This document shows, in pieces, positions 46,891-55,713 of a stretch of 64,000 nucleotides of DNA. The DNA is from Dyadobacter sp. 3J3 (lineage in GTDB: Bacteria; Bacteroidota; Bacteroidia; Cytophagales; Spirosomataceae), in NCBI RefSeq assembly GCF_009801115.1, contig NZ_VTOL01000002.1, positions 434,001-498,000 of the forward strand, in the 5' to 3' direction. Every line of letters starts with the position of its first letter. The first letter of the stretch is position 1. The translations under genes and the position numbers were made by a program. The notes beneath the pieces are model-generated. The model did no database searches and was not told the origin of the DNA. It was given only the letters and a program-made list of their open reading frames with translations.

Positions 46891-47331
46891 ATGCATACTA
46901 ATTCGAAATCATTAGTCACCGATATAATTAACAAACCAATGCCTGACAAAACCACCCTGTTACTTTCATTACGCCCCGTGATTAAGACTGCACCAGCGTC
47001 AGTACTCGCAGAAAATTTTCAAAATTTGACACTAAGGCCCATCTTGAAGCTTCAAGATGGACTGCTGGTTCGTGTTTTTAAACAATATATTCATCAACGG
47101 AAAGACGTATTCTATAAATTGAGCGAAGCAGATCAGCGTTCATACATTACACGGTCTTTGAAGCAGGACCAGAAGTTTCAGCAACTTTTGAAAGGAATAA
47201 TTATTGGACACTTTACGGATGACGAGTTTGATCAATTTTCATCAAGCGAACAAGAAATCAGCCGACGTATATCAAATCTTCTGGAACAACGCCTCATTAG
47301 CAATATAACTGAATTGAAAAGAATTAATTGA
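46891..47331 (+). CDS. Small conserved helical protein of unknown function
   Basis: The frame opens at TTG 46864, but that lies inside the terminator; ATG at 46891 (MHTNSK) or 46939 (MPDKTT) is the real start, giving 146 or 130 residues. The product is helical with RPILKLQDGLLVRVFKQYI and GIIIGHFTDDEFDQF. I recall similar about 120-residue Bacteroidota proteins with the same LRPILK and IIGHFT elements that have no assigned role. It has no signal peptide or membrane helix. Confidence 0.65.
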   Translation: MHTNSKSLVTDIINKPMPDKTTLLLSLRPVIKTAPASVLAENFQNLTLRPILKLQDGLLVRVFKQYIHQRKDVFYKLSEADQRSYITRSLKQDQKFQQLLKGIIIGHFTDDEFDQFSSSEQEISRRISNLLEQRLISNITELKRIN

Positions 47332-47658
47332 GAAAATTTGTTGTTTTACCACTTGAAATCGAAAATCTACTTAAAAGTCAATTACTCCCTCCTAAGCGTC
47401 ATAAAGCATATTTGCACCTGTAAAGTTGATTTCCAGGAAGGTTAAAAAGTAATAATACTGATAACAAAATTGGAGCTCAATATTAATAATATCGCGGTCA
47501 ATATTCCAAGTTTGTTACCTGTATCAGAACCATGGATACAATTTTAATAATCTAAAAATCAGACAGATAATATAATATTCAATAAGATTTTGTATTAAGG
47601 AAACTATTTTTAGCGTCAGCTAGTTTTTATTTAGTCTAAGAAACGCATAACCCTAACT
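47332..47658. other. Intergenic region without recognised features
   Basis: The 327 bases between two + strand genes contain no convincing frame, hairpin or full promoter match. Several short AT-rich palindromic strings exist but none stands out. Confidence 0.4.
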
Positions 47659-48021
47659 ATGAATACCGTACAAATAAAAAGAATCTTCGAGCCAAAAGAT
47701 GAATCGGATGGTTTCAGGATACTGGTTGACCGCTTATGGCCACGTGGATTAAAGAGAGAAGAAGCAAAAGTCGACGAATGGCTCAAAGGTGTGGCACCTT
47801 CCACGGATTTGAGAAAGTGGTTTGATCATGACCCGGAAAAATGGGAAGAGTTCAGACAAGATTACACTTTTGAGTTAAGACACTGTATGTCAGCAGTTCA
47901 TGAATTAGTAGATAAGGTCAAAAAGCATAAAAAAGTTACTCTATTGTATGCGTCTCAGGATGAAAAATACAATCATGTTGTGGTCTTGGAAAAATTCATC
48001 AGCAATTTGCTACAACAGTAA
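47659..48021 (+). CDS. DUF488 family protein (YeaO-like)
   Basis: The 120-residue protein matches the DUF488 layout: FEPKDESDGFRILVDRLWPRG at the start, then VAPSTDLRKWFDHDPEKWEEFRQDY and a final LLYASQDEKYNHVVVL strand. This fold is widespread and often grouped with stress or resistance genes. Biochemical function is unknown. It is a stand-alone gene. Confidence 0.88.
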   Translation: MNTVQIKRIFEPKDESDGFRILVDRLWPRGLKREEAKVDEWLKGVAPSTDLRKWFDHDPEKWEEFRQDYTFELRHCMSAVHELVDKVKKHKKVTLLYASQDEKYNHVVVLEKFISNLLQQ

Positions 48022-48165
48022 CTAATATTTTAACACGGCGCTTACTACTCACATTTTTTGCCATTAGATAACATGCTATAATTATTAAAAGATTGTTTTA
48101 ATCCAAATAATAAGTAACCAATTTTAAATAAATAGCAACTTACTGCATTAGACAAATCTTCAAAT

Positions 48166-48348
48166 TTATATTTCAATTCCCAATTCCTGGTAAATTTCAA
48201 CTTTTGAACCAAGTACAAAATGTTTCTCTCCTGATTCCAGTATGATCAGACTGAATCTAAAATCAGCATCTGGTACAATTTCTTTTATTTGCTCTTGTAA
48301 AATCTCGATCTCTTCTTCTTCGTTACCTTTTAATTTGAATTTGCTCAT
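48166..48348 (-). CDS. Small hypothetical protein
   Basis: The 60-residue acidic protein begins MSKFKLKGNEEEEIEILQ and contains two strand-like parts (DADFRFSLIILESG and HFVLGSKVEIYQ). I do not recognise it. It follows the dps gene on the same strand, after the dps terminator and about 67 bases further, so it may be transcribed from a read-through or from its own promoter. Confidence 0.5.
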   Translation of the reverse strand: MSKFKLKGNEEEEIEILQEQIKEIVPDADFRFSLIILESGEKHFVLGSKVEIYQELGIEI

Positions 48349-48364
48349 TACGAATAATTATTAT

Positions 48365-48394
48365 AAAAAAGACACCCGAATTACTTCAGGTGCC
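48365..48394 (-). terminator. Terminator after dps
   Basis: On the minus strand CACCTGAA and TTCGGGTG form an 8-bp stem (one G-T pair) with a 4-base loop, followed by six T residues; it lies 20 bases beyond the stop at 48416. Confidence 0.8.
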
Positions 48395-48415
48395 CTTTGT
48401 ATGAAATACTAAAAA

Positions 48416-48889
48416 TTACTGAATGTGGGCTCTCAGCATCCATGCAATTTTTTCGTGCTGCTCCATTACCTGTGTTACATAGTCGCTGGTACCAGCATCC
48501 TTGTGTTCATCTGCAAATGCGTCCACATTGCCACGAATGAATTCAATGATGCTTTCGTGATCAGATAGCAGATATTTAATCAAACTTAAACTGTCGTTAC
48601 CGCCTTCATACTGCTCGGTAAGGTGCGTAATTTGCAGATAGTTTTTTAGCTTCGCAGGCGCAAAATGACCTAGCTGACGAATACGTTCCGCCACGCTGTC
48701 CAAAATTTCCGCTGATTCTTTATACAGTTCCTCAAAATACAAATGCACTGAGTGAAAATCCGGACCTACAAGGTTCCAATGTGCATTTAATGTTTTTGTA
48801 TATAAAATGAACTCGTCAGCCAATAATATGGCCAGTTGATCCGATACTACTTTTCTGTTTTCTTCAGAAATTCCGATTCCAGGTTTCAT
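48416..48889 (-). CDS. dps: Dps family DNA-protection ferritin
   Basis: The 157-residue protein has the Dps ferroxidase residues in correct spacing: H37 in NAHWNLVGP, H49 in HSVHLYF, E53 where many family members have Asp, D64 and E68 in EILDSVAERI. It should form a dodecamer that oxidises and stores iron and protects DNA from peroxide. A -7-like box and a 14-base palindrome lie upstream at 48962-48980. It is monocistronic with a terminator. Confidence 0.95.
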   Translation of the reverse strand: MKPGIGISEENRKVVSDQLAILLADEFILYTKTLNAHWNLVGPDFHSVHLYFEELYKESAEILDSVAERIRQLGHFAPAKLKNYLQITHLTEQYEGGNDSLSLIKYLLSDHESIIEFIRGNVDAFADEHKDAGTSDYVTQVMEQHEKIAWMLRAHIQ

Positions 48890-48961
48890 TTCTTATTATT
48901 TTAAGTTTAAACTTTAATTATATTCTCCCAATATCAGAAAAAATCCTCCCACATCCATTGA

Positions 48962-48980
48962 CAAAATTACATATATGTAA
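48962..48980 (-). promoter_or_regulatory. dps promoter -7 box overlapping a palindrome
   Basis: On the minus strand TAATTTTG (48969-48962) fits TAnnTTTG. The perfect 14-base palindrome TTACATATATGTAA at 48967-48980 overlaps it, as expected for an operator of a redox or iron regulator. No clear -33 box is seen. Confidence 0.4.
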
Positions 48981-49032
48981 ATTATTATTATTGTACGAAT
49001 CATCTCTGATGAGGTATTTATTATTGTTATAT

Positions 49033-50412
49033 TTAACCTTTCTTAACTTTCATCACAACAGGATCCCAGGTTACCACTTTCTTTTCAAAGTAACTTTTAT
49101 TACAGGCCAAAACAGGAGCAGCGGCACGAAAAGCAAAGACAGGATCTTCTACCGTTCCAAGAGTTCCTTTGTTTACATTTTCAAAAAAGTCGCGAAAATG
49201 CTGTGCATGCGGATCGTCATCTTTTGGTGCCTCAAATCTTATTTCTTTAACCGGATCCGCTTTTCTGGTGTCAGGCGGATATAGTGCATCGTATTTCTTT
49301 TCAAAATCTTTTTGTTCGCTCGCCGAAAATGTTCCAAAACTGTCATATCCTCCATATCCCGGAGCTTTGGCCAATTTTTTCTTGGTCAAAATCAAATTGT
49401 CATCCGTGAAATCAATTTGTCCTTCCGTTCCCACAATTCGGGTGTTGTTGTTGATCGCACCCGCATTTGCAAAATTCACACGTAACACCATTTGAAATTT
49501 GGCGTGCAAATCTGTTTTTGGGTAGTCAAGTATTGAAACCATCATATCCGGAACATCGCGGCCATCATTCCAATAACTCAGTTCGCCAGAAGAATAAATC
49601 CTTTCCGGGCCTAGAGAATTGGTAACAAAATGAACCCCAGTTATCAAATGGACAAATAAATCACCGGCTACACCGGTGCCATAATCTTTATAATTTCTCC
49701 AACGGAAAAAACGCTTCGCATCAAAAGGTACTTTTGGAGCATCTCCGAGAAACGTATCCCAATCCAGGGTTGTTAAAGAAGCATCTCCGGGTATTGAGTA
49801 ATTCCATGCACCCAGCGAATTAAAACGGTCATAATTGGATTCAACAAAATTAATATCGCCAATTTCTCCTGCAAGAAATAACCTTTTCGCTTCCCTGAAA
49901 GACGCTGAACTGATTCGCTGACTTCCCACTTGCATGGTTTTACCGGATTTTTTCCAGGCTTCAATAACAGAAGCACCTTCGTCAATATGCTGGACCATGG
50001 GCTTTTCACAATAAACATGCTTTCCTGCCTGGAACGCGGCCTTTGTGATGTGGTCATGCCAGTGATCTGGAGTGACGATCAGAACGGCGTCGATATCCTT
50101 TCGTTCAAGAATTTTACGATAATCGCGGGTTGTAAAAATATCTTTCCCGTAAGCTTCATTTACATGTGCCAGCCGCCCGTCATAAAGATCCGCCGCCGCT
50201 ACAAATTCCGCCAAAGGTGTACTTCTCAGGGCCGCTTTAGTGTCCTGATTCCCCTGAATTCCCATACCGATCGTGGCAAAACGTATCTTATCGTTAGGGC
50301 TTATTTTTTTCAGATCGCGGATAATGTTGAAAGGTTTTGCAACACTTCCGCTGGCAATTAGCGCCGAGGCGGCTGTGACACTTTTAATAAAATCCCGGCG
50401 TGTTGGATGCAT
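49033..50412 (-). CDS. Tat-type secreted Gfo/Idh/MocA oxidoreductase
   Basis: The frame runs from 50532, but the ATG at 50412 (MHPTRRDFIKSVTAASALIASG) is preferred because it begins a clear twin-arginine-like leader; this gives 459 residues. Next come a Rossmann domain (IRFATIGMGIQG), the catalytic-type EKPM motif in YCEKPMVQH, and a C-terminal domain with YGTGVAGDLFVHLITG. It would act on a sugar or sugar-derived alcohol in the periplasm. It is monocistronic. It is not a close copy of the protein at 33881-35059 beyond the family motifs. Confidence 0.9.
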   Translation of the reverse strand: MHPTRRDFIKSVTAASALIASGSVAKPFNIIRDLKKISPNDKIRFATIGMGIQGNQDTKAALRSTPLAEFVAAADLYDGRLAHVNEAYGKDIFTTRDYRKILERKDIDAVLIVTPDHWHDHITKAAFQAGKHVYCEKPMVQHIDEGASVIEAWKKSGKTMQVGSQRISSASFREAKRLFLAGEIGDINFVESNYDRFNSLGAWNYSIPGDASLTTLDWDTFLGDAPKVPFDAKRFFRWRNYKDYGTGVAGDLFVHLITGVHFVTNSLGPERIYSSGELSYWNDGRDVPDMMVSILDYPKTDLHAKFQMVLRVNFANAGAINNNTRIVGTEGQIDFTDDNLILTKKKLAKAPGYGGYDSFGTFSASEQKDFEKKYDALYPPDTRKADPVKEIRFEAPKDDDPHAQHFRDFFENVNKGTLGTVEDPVFAFRAAAPVLACNKSYFEKKVVTWDPVVMKVKKG

Positions 50413-50617
50413 AGAACTCAGGAATAAAAAGTAAAAATTGAATGCCCTAAAATAAGCAATAATCAACAGGATATTATGATTTGATAGCGGATATTGTAAG
50501 TGAAAATGTATTTTAAATTCCACAAATAACAATCGGCCATTAATTCCCGGAAATTTGCTGGCCTTAAAATTGCCTGACGATCGAATAGAGAACCAATAAA
50601 TTTAAAAACTCAGATCA

Positions 50618-51106
50618 ATGCAAACCTCCACAAGAAAAATCATCGTTTCTGAATTAATAACATTAATACAAACAGGAAATGCACATGTCTCACTGGACGA
50701 AACTATCGCCAATATACCTACCGAATTGAGAACGGTAATTCCTAAAAATTTACCATACAGCATTTGGCAGCTTGTCGAACATATACGTATCACGCAATGG
50801 GATATTGTGGAATTCTGTCTTTCGCCCAATCATGAATCGCCGAGGTGGCCAGACGAATACTGGCCAGCACAAACAGATTCGGTTGATGACAAAAATTGGG
50901 CGGAAACTCTTGATCAAATAGAAGACGACAGAAAGCGCTTTTTTGATTTATTGAAAAATGAAGAAACGGATCTATATTCTCCGTTGCCACATGGAGACGG
51001 TCAAAATATTTTCAGAGAGGCGCTTCTCATTGCTGACCACACCTCCTATCACCTCGGCGAAATTCTTGTACTTCGACGGTTACTGAACTGTTGGAAAAAC
51101 TCCTAA
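50618..51106 (+). CDS. DinB family putative metal-dependent protein
   Basis: The 162-residue helical protein has DinB-type metal-binding histidines in QLVEHIRITQWDI and in DHTSYHLGEI near the C-terminus. Members of this fold include thiol-transferases and uncharacterised stress proteins; specific function is unknown. The stop lies two bases before the stop of the convergent Ku gene. Confidence 0.82.
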   Translation: MQTSTRKIIVSELITLIQTGNAHVSLDETIANIPTELRTVIPKNLPYSIWQLVEHIRITQWDIVEFCLSPNHESPRWPDEYWPAQTDSVDDKNWAETLDQIEDDRKRFFDLLKNEETDLYSPLPHGDGQNIFREALLIADHTSYHLGEILVLRRLLNCWKNS

Positions 51107-51107
51107 G

Positions 51108-51881
51108 TCAGGATGCTTTTTGCTTACCTGATTCCAGGCTGGCTTTTAATTGAGCCATTAAATCATTGCTCCGTGAATGGACAATTTTCATTGGTGCAGC
51201 GGTACTTTTTTTACCCTTTGCCTTGGCTTTAATCAGTTCAAGTAATTTGTCGGTATAAGAATCTTTAAAACGGGTGATATCAAAATCAGTGGTCAGTTGT
51301 TCAATTAGATGAATGGCCATTTTTAACTCTGCCGGTTTTATTTTGATATCCGGAATTTCCAAGTCATCCGTTTCCCTGATTTCATCATGAAAACGGATTT
51401 TATTCAAAAGAAGAATATCATCCAAAGGTTTTATAACCACCAGACTTTCCCTATTTCTTAGAACGTAGGTTCCCAAACCGACTTTATCCGTCTTTTTTAA
51501 AGCATCACGAAGCAAGGCGTAAGCGCGTGTACCTGATTTTTCTGGTTGTAGATAATAAGGCGTTTCGTAATAAATACTGTCAATTTCAGATTCATCGACA
51601 AACTCCGCGATTTCTATAATTTTGCTTTGTTCGGGGCTTGCTTTTTCAAAATCTTCATCTTCCAGGATTATATAATTGTCGTCGACCTTGTACCCTTTTA
51701 CAATATTTTCCCAATCAACTTCCTTTCCAGTATTGGCATTTACGCGCTGAAACTTGATATTCGCGTGATCTTTTTTGTCCAGCATATCCAGATCCAGTTC
51801 ACTTTGCTGTGTTGCACTAAATAACTTTACCGGTATGTTGACCAGTCCAAAACCGATGGCGCCTGTCCATATTGCACGCAT
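51108..51881 (-). CDS. ku: Bacterial Ku protein (non-homologous end joining)
   Basis: The frame begins at 51929, but the ATG at 51881 ([21 protein letters not shown]) is the family-typical start, giving 257 residues. The central beta barrel with [27 protein letters not shown] and [16 protein letters not shown] and the C-terminal helical tail with KAKGKKS are characteristic of prokaryotic Ku. It binds DNA ends and recruits the LigD ligase. LigD is not nearby in this window, so it must be elsewhere if the pathway is complete. Confidence 0.93.
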   Translation of the reverse strand: MRAIWTGAIGFGLVNIPVKLFSATQQSELDLDMLDKKDHANIKFQRVNANTGKEVDWENIVKGYKVDDNYIILEDEDFEKASPEQSKIIEIAEFVDESEIDSIYYETPYYLQPEKSGTRAYALLRDALKKTDKVGLGTYVLRNRESLVVIKPLDDILLLNKIRFHDEIRETDDLEIPDIKIKPAELKMAIHLIEQLTTDFDITRFKDSYTDKLLELIKAKAKGKKSTAAPMKIVHSRSNDLMAQLKASLESGKQKAS

Positions 51882-52098
51882 AAAATTCCAGCTTAATTGA
51901 AAATTTGAAAACCTTATACGTATTCTCAAAACCTGTGCCGTGTTAATTAAATAAATTTCTTCCTGAATAAATTTGCTGTTTTGTAACTAAAACAGCCCAA
52001 ATTACTGTTCACAAAATATGCTATTTGCTAACGAAGGAAGATTATAAATCAGATAATCGTTAAGTCTTTGAAAGTTAGTTATTCATCAAACATTTGAC

Positions 52099-52410
52099 AT
52101 GAAAAGTAAAAAGTTTTTTATCATCACAGGCTTCTCCGCCCTCACATTATCTGGCCTTATCTTTTTGAATTCATGTTCAGGAAGTAAAATCTTTTCGCAA
52201 AAAGGGACCGTTCAAAACATTGAATATGGAAAAGACGGTTATACTGCGTATTTGAAAGATAAAAACGGGAAAGATTTTGATGCGGTGATCAGTAGGGTAC
52301 GCATGCAAACAGGTTATAAAGTTTTAAAAGTGGGAGAAAACGTTGCGTTGTCTGGCGATACAATTCATTTGGACAATAGAGTGAGAGTTCTTGTAAAACA
52401 AATCAAATAA
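52099..52410 (+). CDS. Small putative lipoprotein
   Basis: The 103-residue protein has a lipoprotein signal peptide (MKSKKFFIITGFSALTLSGL with lipobox FLNSCSG), so the Cys should be acylated. The mature part is a short beta-rich domain, RVRMQTGYKVLKVGENVALSG. Family unknown. It is divergent from Ku and has its own terminator downstream. Confidence 0.7.
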   Translation: MKSKKFFIITGFSALTLSGLIFLNSCSGSKIFSQKGTVQNIEYGKDGYTAYLKDKNGKDFDAVISRVRMQTGYKVLKVGENVALSGDTIHLDNRVRVLVKQIK

Positions 52411-52415
52411 TGTTT

Positions 52416-52449
52416 AATAAGGTGCTCTGGTGAAACAGAGCACTTTATT
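52416..52449 (+). terminator. Terminator after lipoprotein gene
   Basis: GTGCTCTG at 52422-52429 and CAGAGCAC at 52436-52443 form the core stem, extended by AT and G-T pairs to 52416 and 52449, with an AT-rich tail. Confidence 0.85.
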
Positions 52450-52496
52450 AAATTTAGTAAATAAGAAATTTACACAGTTTGAGAAATTTTATACAC

Positions 52497-52616
52497 GATA
52501 CAATATCGTTATCGTATCAGTCCCATTATCAAGTAGATGAAATATGCTTCATGAACCTGACGATACTTTGTCGTTAAGTTTTTTTTGCCATTTTGTAAAT
52601 ACAATAGATATTGTAT
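52497..52616. promoter_or_regulatory. Two palindromes upstream of the NIPSNAP gene
   Basis: A near-palindrome GATACAAT-N6-ATCGTATC lies at 52497-52518 and a perfect one, ATACAATA-GA-TATTGTAT, at 52599-52616. Both share the ATACAAT core and the second is about 76 bases before the start codon. Operator function is inferred. Confidence 0.35.
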
Positions 52617-52691
52617 CCAATATTCTGGCAGTATTAATTTCGGGATTATCGATTAAATTAAGGGATGACATCTAAATGCTAAATCAAAACT

Positions 52692-53030
52692 ATGGATTTA
52701 AATAACCGTCTGTTCGAACTCAGAACATATACCGCCTTCGATGGTAAGCTTGATGACTTGTTAAGTCGTTTTGAGAACTACACCATCCACCTCTTTGAAA
52801 AACACGGCATGAAAATCGAAGGCTTTTGGATCCCAGTCGAGAATCAGGAACAGAAACTGGTTTATCTGCTTTCATATCCAAGTGCGGAAGCACGGGAAGA
52901 ATCCTGGGAAAAATTTCAGAATGATCCGGAATGGATAGCAGCCAGAGACGCCAGTAATCTTAATGGGGACATTCTTGCAAATAAGGAATCTGTTTATCTA
53001 AAAGCAACGGATTTTTCACCGCTAAAATAA
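52692..53030 (+). CDS. NIPSNAP family protein
   Basis: The 112-residue protein has the ferredoxin-like dimeric barrel of NIPSNAP: FELRTYTAFDGKLDDLLSRFENY at the start, HGMKIEGFWIP in the middle and SAEAREESWEKFQNDPEW, the conserved end of this family. Function is unknown in bacteria. It is a short single gene, preceded by two palindromes. Confidence 0.9.
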   Translation: MDLNNRLFELRTYTAFDGKLDDLLSRFENYTIHLFEKHGMKIEGFWIPVENQEQKLVYLLSYPSAEAREESWEKFQNDPEWIAARDASNLNGDILANKESVYLKATDFSPLK

Positions 53031-53206
53031 GTCTAGAAATGGTTGAAAAAGCTCGATTTTTCTAAAAAAGTCAAATGAAAAACATTTGCGTGCTGGAATA
53101 AAAATTGAACTAATTGTTTATATTATAGGTAGAGAACCCAGAAACCGATAATCTTAAATATGTAAGATTACAAATCTTTTAATCACGATATAAAATAAGG
53201 ATTAGA

Positions 53207-54055
53207 ATGGAAACGAACACAAAAATTTCTCTGACTTTTAAGTTGGGTAATGATATTGAAATTAATCGCTTAGGTTACGGAGCCATGCAATTGTCTGGTT
53301 TTGGTGTATTTGGTGAAGTTGCGGATAGGGAAAATGCTATCAAAGTTTTACAGGCAGCGGTTGCTGCTGGTGTAAATTTTATTGATACAGCTGATGCTTA
53401 CGGCCCTCATTTAAATGAAAGCCTGATATCAGATGCTTTGTATCCCTATAAAGAAGGATTAAATATTGCTACCAAAGGAGGATTTAACCGTCCTGGACCA
53501 AACCAATGGGTTCCAAATGGTGATCCGGAATTTATTCGCCAGAATATAGAGGGAAGTTTAAAAAGATTAAAAGTGGATACGATTGATCTTTGGCAATTAC
53601 ATCGTTTTGATCCAAACGTACCTGTTGAGCAAACACTGGCACCTGTTGCCGAGGCAGTAAAAGCAGGGAAAATAAAGTATGTAGGTTTGTCTGAAGTTAA
53701 TATTGAGCAAATTGAACGTGCCGAAAGGGTATTACCCATTGTTTCCGTTCAAAATCTTTATAACCTTGGAAACAGGCAATGGGAAGAAATTGTAGATTAC
53801 ACTGCAAAAAAAGGGCAGGCATTTATTCCGTGGTTTCCCCTAGCGTCAGGCCCACAAAAGCTGGCGGAAAAGATAGAGAAAATTGCGGCTGATCATAAGG
53901 CAACCACTGCGCAAATTGCTCTGGCCTGGCTGTTGAAACGTTCTCCTAATATCCTGCTTATTCCAGGAACAAAATCGGTAGAACATTTGCATGAAAACCT
54001 GAAAGCAGGAGAAATTGAATTAAGCGACGAGGAATTCTCTGAACTTTCAAAATAA
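53207..54055 (+). CDS. Aldo/keto reductase
   Basis: The 282-residue TIM-barrel enzyme has the catalytic tetrad D60, Y65, K90 and H132 (NFIDTADAYGP, NIATKGG, WQLHRFDP) and the NADPH-binding region LIPGTKSVEHLHENL near the end. It should reduce aldehydes or ketones with NADPH in the cytoplasm. It is the only gene on its transcript, with a good terminator after it. Confidence 0.93.
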   Translation: METNTKISLTFKLGNDIEINRLGYGAMQLSGFGVFGEVADRENAIKVLQAAVAAGVNFIDTADAYGPHLNESLISDALYPYKEGLNIATKGGFNRPGPNQWVPNGDPEFIRQNIEGSLKRLKVDTIDLWQLHRFDPNVPVEQTLAPVAEAVKAGKIKYVGLSEVNIEQIERAERVLPIVSVQNLYNLGNRQWEEIVDYTAKKGQAFIPWFPLASGPQKLAEKIEKIAADHKATTAQIALAWLLKRSPNILLIPGTKSVEHLHENLKAGEIELSDEEFSELSK

Positions 54056-54067
54056 GAATTAAAATCT

Positions 54068-54102
54068 GAAACCGCTGGCTAACCCTGGCGGTTTCTTTTT
54101 TT
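54068..54102 (+). terminator. Terminator after aldo/keto reductase
   Basis: GAAACCGC at 54068-54075 and GCGGTTTC at 54088-54095 with a 12-base loop, followed by seven T residues. Confidence 0.9.
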
Positions 54103-54121
54103 CTATTTTAAAAAAATAGCG

Positions 54122-54547
54122 CTAAAACTTTGTATTTGGATGCAAGCAAGCTTCCCAGTAAGTTACAATTAATTCTATTTGTTTTTTAAAGTCCTGAAAG
54201 CTATTTCCTTTTTTGTAAAATCCCTGAATGGTTGATTCATAAGCTTCTTCAATTAAAGGCAAACTACCGGAAGTACTTAGGAAAATAAAAGGAATTGCCT
54301 TTTTCTTTAAATAAGTATTTTCATCGATTCTTTTCCGAAGCTCCATACCGTTCATGACGGGCATGTTGATATCACATAAAATAAGAAAGGGCTGCTCCGT
54401 GGTTTCTTCCAAAAAACTCAACGCTTCGAGGCCGTTTTCAAAAAAATAAACCGGGTTAGGGATATTCATTTCTTCCAATACACTTTTAAGCAAAAACTGA
54501 TCATCCGGATCATCTTCTATGGAAATTACAGGGCCTTTTTTTGACAT
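54122..54547 (-). CDS. CheY-like single-domain response regulator
   Basis: The 141-residue protein is a receiver: acidic cluster in ISIEDDPDDQ, phospho-acceptor D59 in LILCDINMPVMNG, switch residues S91/T92 in IFLSTSGS and lysine K112/K113 in GFYKKGN. It has no output domain. It resembles the Rcp1-type receivers that accept phosphate from hybrid or phytochrome-like kinases. No kinase gene is adjacent. It converges with the aldo/keto reductase gene. Confidence 0.9.
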   Translation of the reverse strand: MSKKGPVISIEDDPDDQFLLKSVLEEMNIPNPVYFFENGLEALSFLEETTEQPFLILCDINMPVMNGMELRKRIDENTYLKKKAIPFIFLSTSGSLPLIEEAYESTIQGFYKKGNSFQDFKKQIELIVTYWEACLHPNTKF

Positions 54548-54633
54548 AAATTCTGATTCTGTATTATGGCTTTTTATGATGACGGAGGGTAAATTAGCGA
54601 TTTTATTTTATTTAAGTTAATCATAACCCGAAA

Positions 54634-55024
54634 TTACCAAACCCTATTAATATCGTATTCCAAAAAATAACGATCTAAAATTTCATCTTTGCTTATCAGC
54701 CTTGCTCTTTCAACCAACGCCTGTGATACAATAATTCGGTCAAAAGGATCTCTGCGATGTGAGTGAAGAATGTTTTGCTGGACAGTATGTTCAAAGGTAA
54801 TAGGCATTATTTCCATACCTGCCGCCATTATATCGTGTATAAGAAATTCATAAGGCCTGAAGATTTCAGGTTTCTTCATAGCTGTCTTAATTGAAATTTC
54901 CCATAAACTGGCTAATACAAATTGCTTTATTGGGATTTTCGATTAGATCTTTTGACTTAGAACTCAATTGTTCAGATCCAGCGTTAAACCATAAAAAAGT
55001 GTGTGTGTCAATTAAATATTTCAT
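54634..55024 (-). pseudogene. VapC-like PIN-domain toxin, frameshifted
   Basis: From ATG at 55024 a frame encodes MKYLIDTHTFLWFN with D6 of the PIN active site, then stops after 45 codons at 54887. From the same point the other frame continues with LWEISIKTAMKKPEIF and contains HRRDPFDRIIVSQ, the C-terminal PIN motif, to the stop at 54634. The switch occurs near 54907, at the sequence AGCCAGTTTATGG, consistent with a short deletion or insertion in the CISQ-SLWEI segment of the family. The antitoxin gene is intact and 6 bases upstream. The toxin is probably dead, unless the change is a sequencing error or programmed slippage. Confidence 0.8.
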
Positions 55025-55030
55025 TACCTA

Positions 55031-55237
55031 TTATTCCTCAAATTCATCTAAGGGTTCGTCAAAATCATGTGATATCCTAAATATTCCCTTCGCTCTTCCA
55101 AATATTCTGTCAGGCACAATTTTATCCCTATTATCTTCAATATATCCTTTTTTCAATAAAGAAATAAAGTGAAGAACCTCTAACTGAAGATTTTTTGGCA
55201 ACTGGTTCACTTCCGATAAGATTTCTTTTTCAATCAT
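55031..55237 (-). CDS. DUF2281-type antitoxin of a VapBC-like pair
   Basis: The 68-residue protein starts with MIEKEILSEVNQLPKNLQLEVLHF, a helical region, and ends in FGRAKGIFRISHDFDEPLDEFEE, the typical toxin-wrapping tail of DUF2281 antitoxins. It precedes the PIN toxin by six bases. It should neutralise the VapC RNase and repress its own operon. It is still intact although its toxin partner is broken. Confidence 0.87.
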   Translation of the reverse strand: MIEKEILSEVNQLPKNLQLEVLHFISLLKKGYIEDNRDKIVPDRIFGRAKGIFRISHDFDEPLDEFEE

Positions 55238-55713
55238 ACTAAGTAATAGTAATTATGAATTTTTCTAATTGCTTCATAAAAATTAAATCCCATTAATGTA
55301 AACTTCACCTAATGGAACCACATGTAATATCTATGCGATTCGAGGATTTATACATCACTTTCCGCCAATCAGCTATTTGAGTAAACATGGTAATACATCA
55401 ATTTTGAGAATTAAATACTGACTATTTTTCATCCATCTGATGTTAAAGCCAGATTTTAATCAATATATAATGTTATCGAAAAAAATCTTATTTAGCTGAA
55501 TTACAGGAAGAACAACCCCGTTCCTGAGCTACCTGTAAAGTCTTTGCAATTTATGATAGGAATTACGTAGCAAGTCTGGTAAATTGATTTTTTATTGACA
55601 ACATAACTAAAAATAAACCAAAAAATGATGAATTCGGAACATTGAAGCACTTATGGCAATAAGCGGACAAGAACCATTTCATCAATTTATTCAAACCAAT
55701 AGAATAGTTTAAA
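55238..55713. other. Intergenic region upstream of transketolase
   Basis: This 476-base stretch has no convincing coding frame (a 62-codon minus-strand frame lacks any family features). It should hold the divergent promoters of the toxin-antitoxin pair and tkt, but I see no full TTTG/TAnnTTTG pair. Confidence 0.4.
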
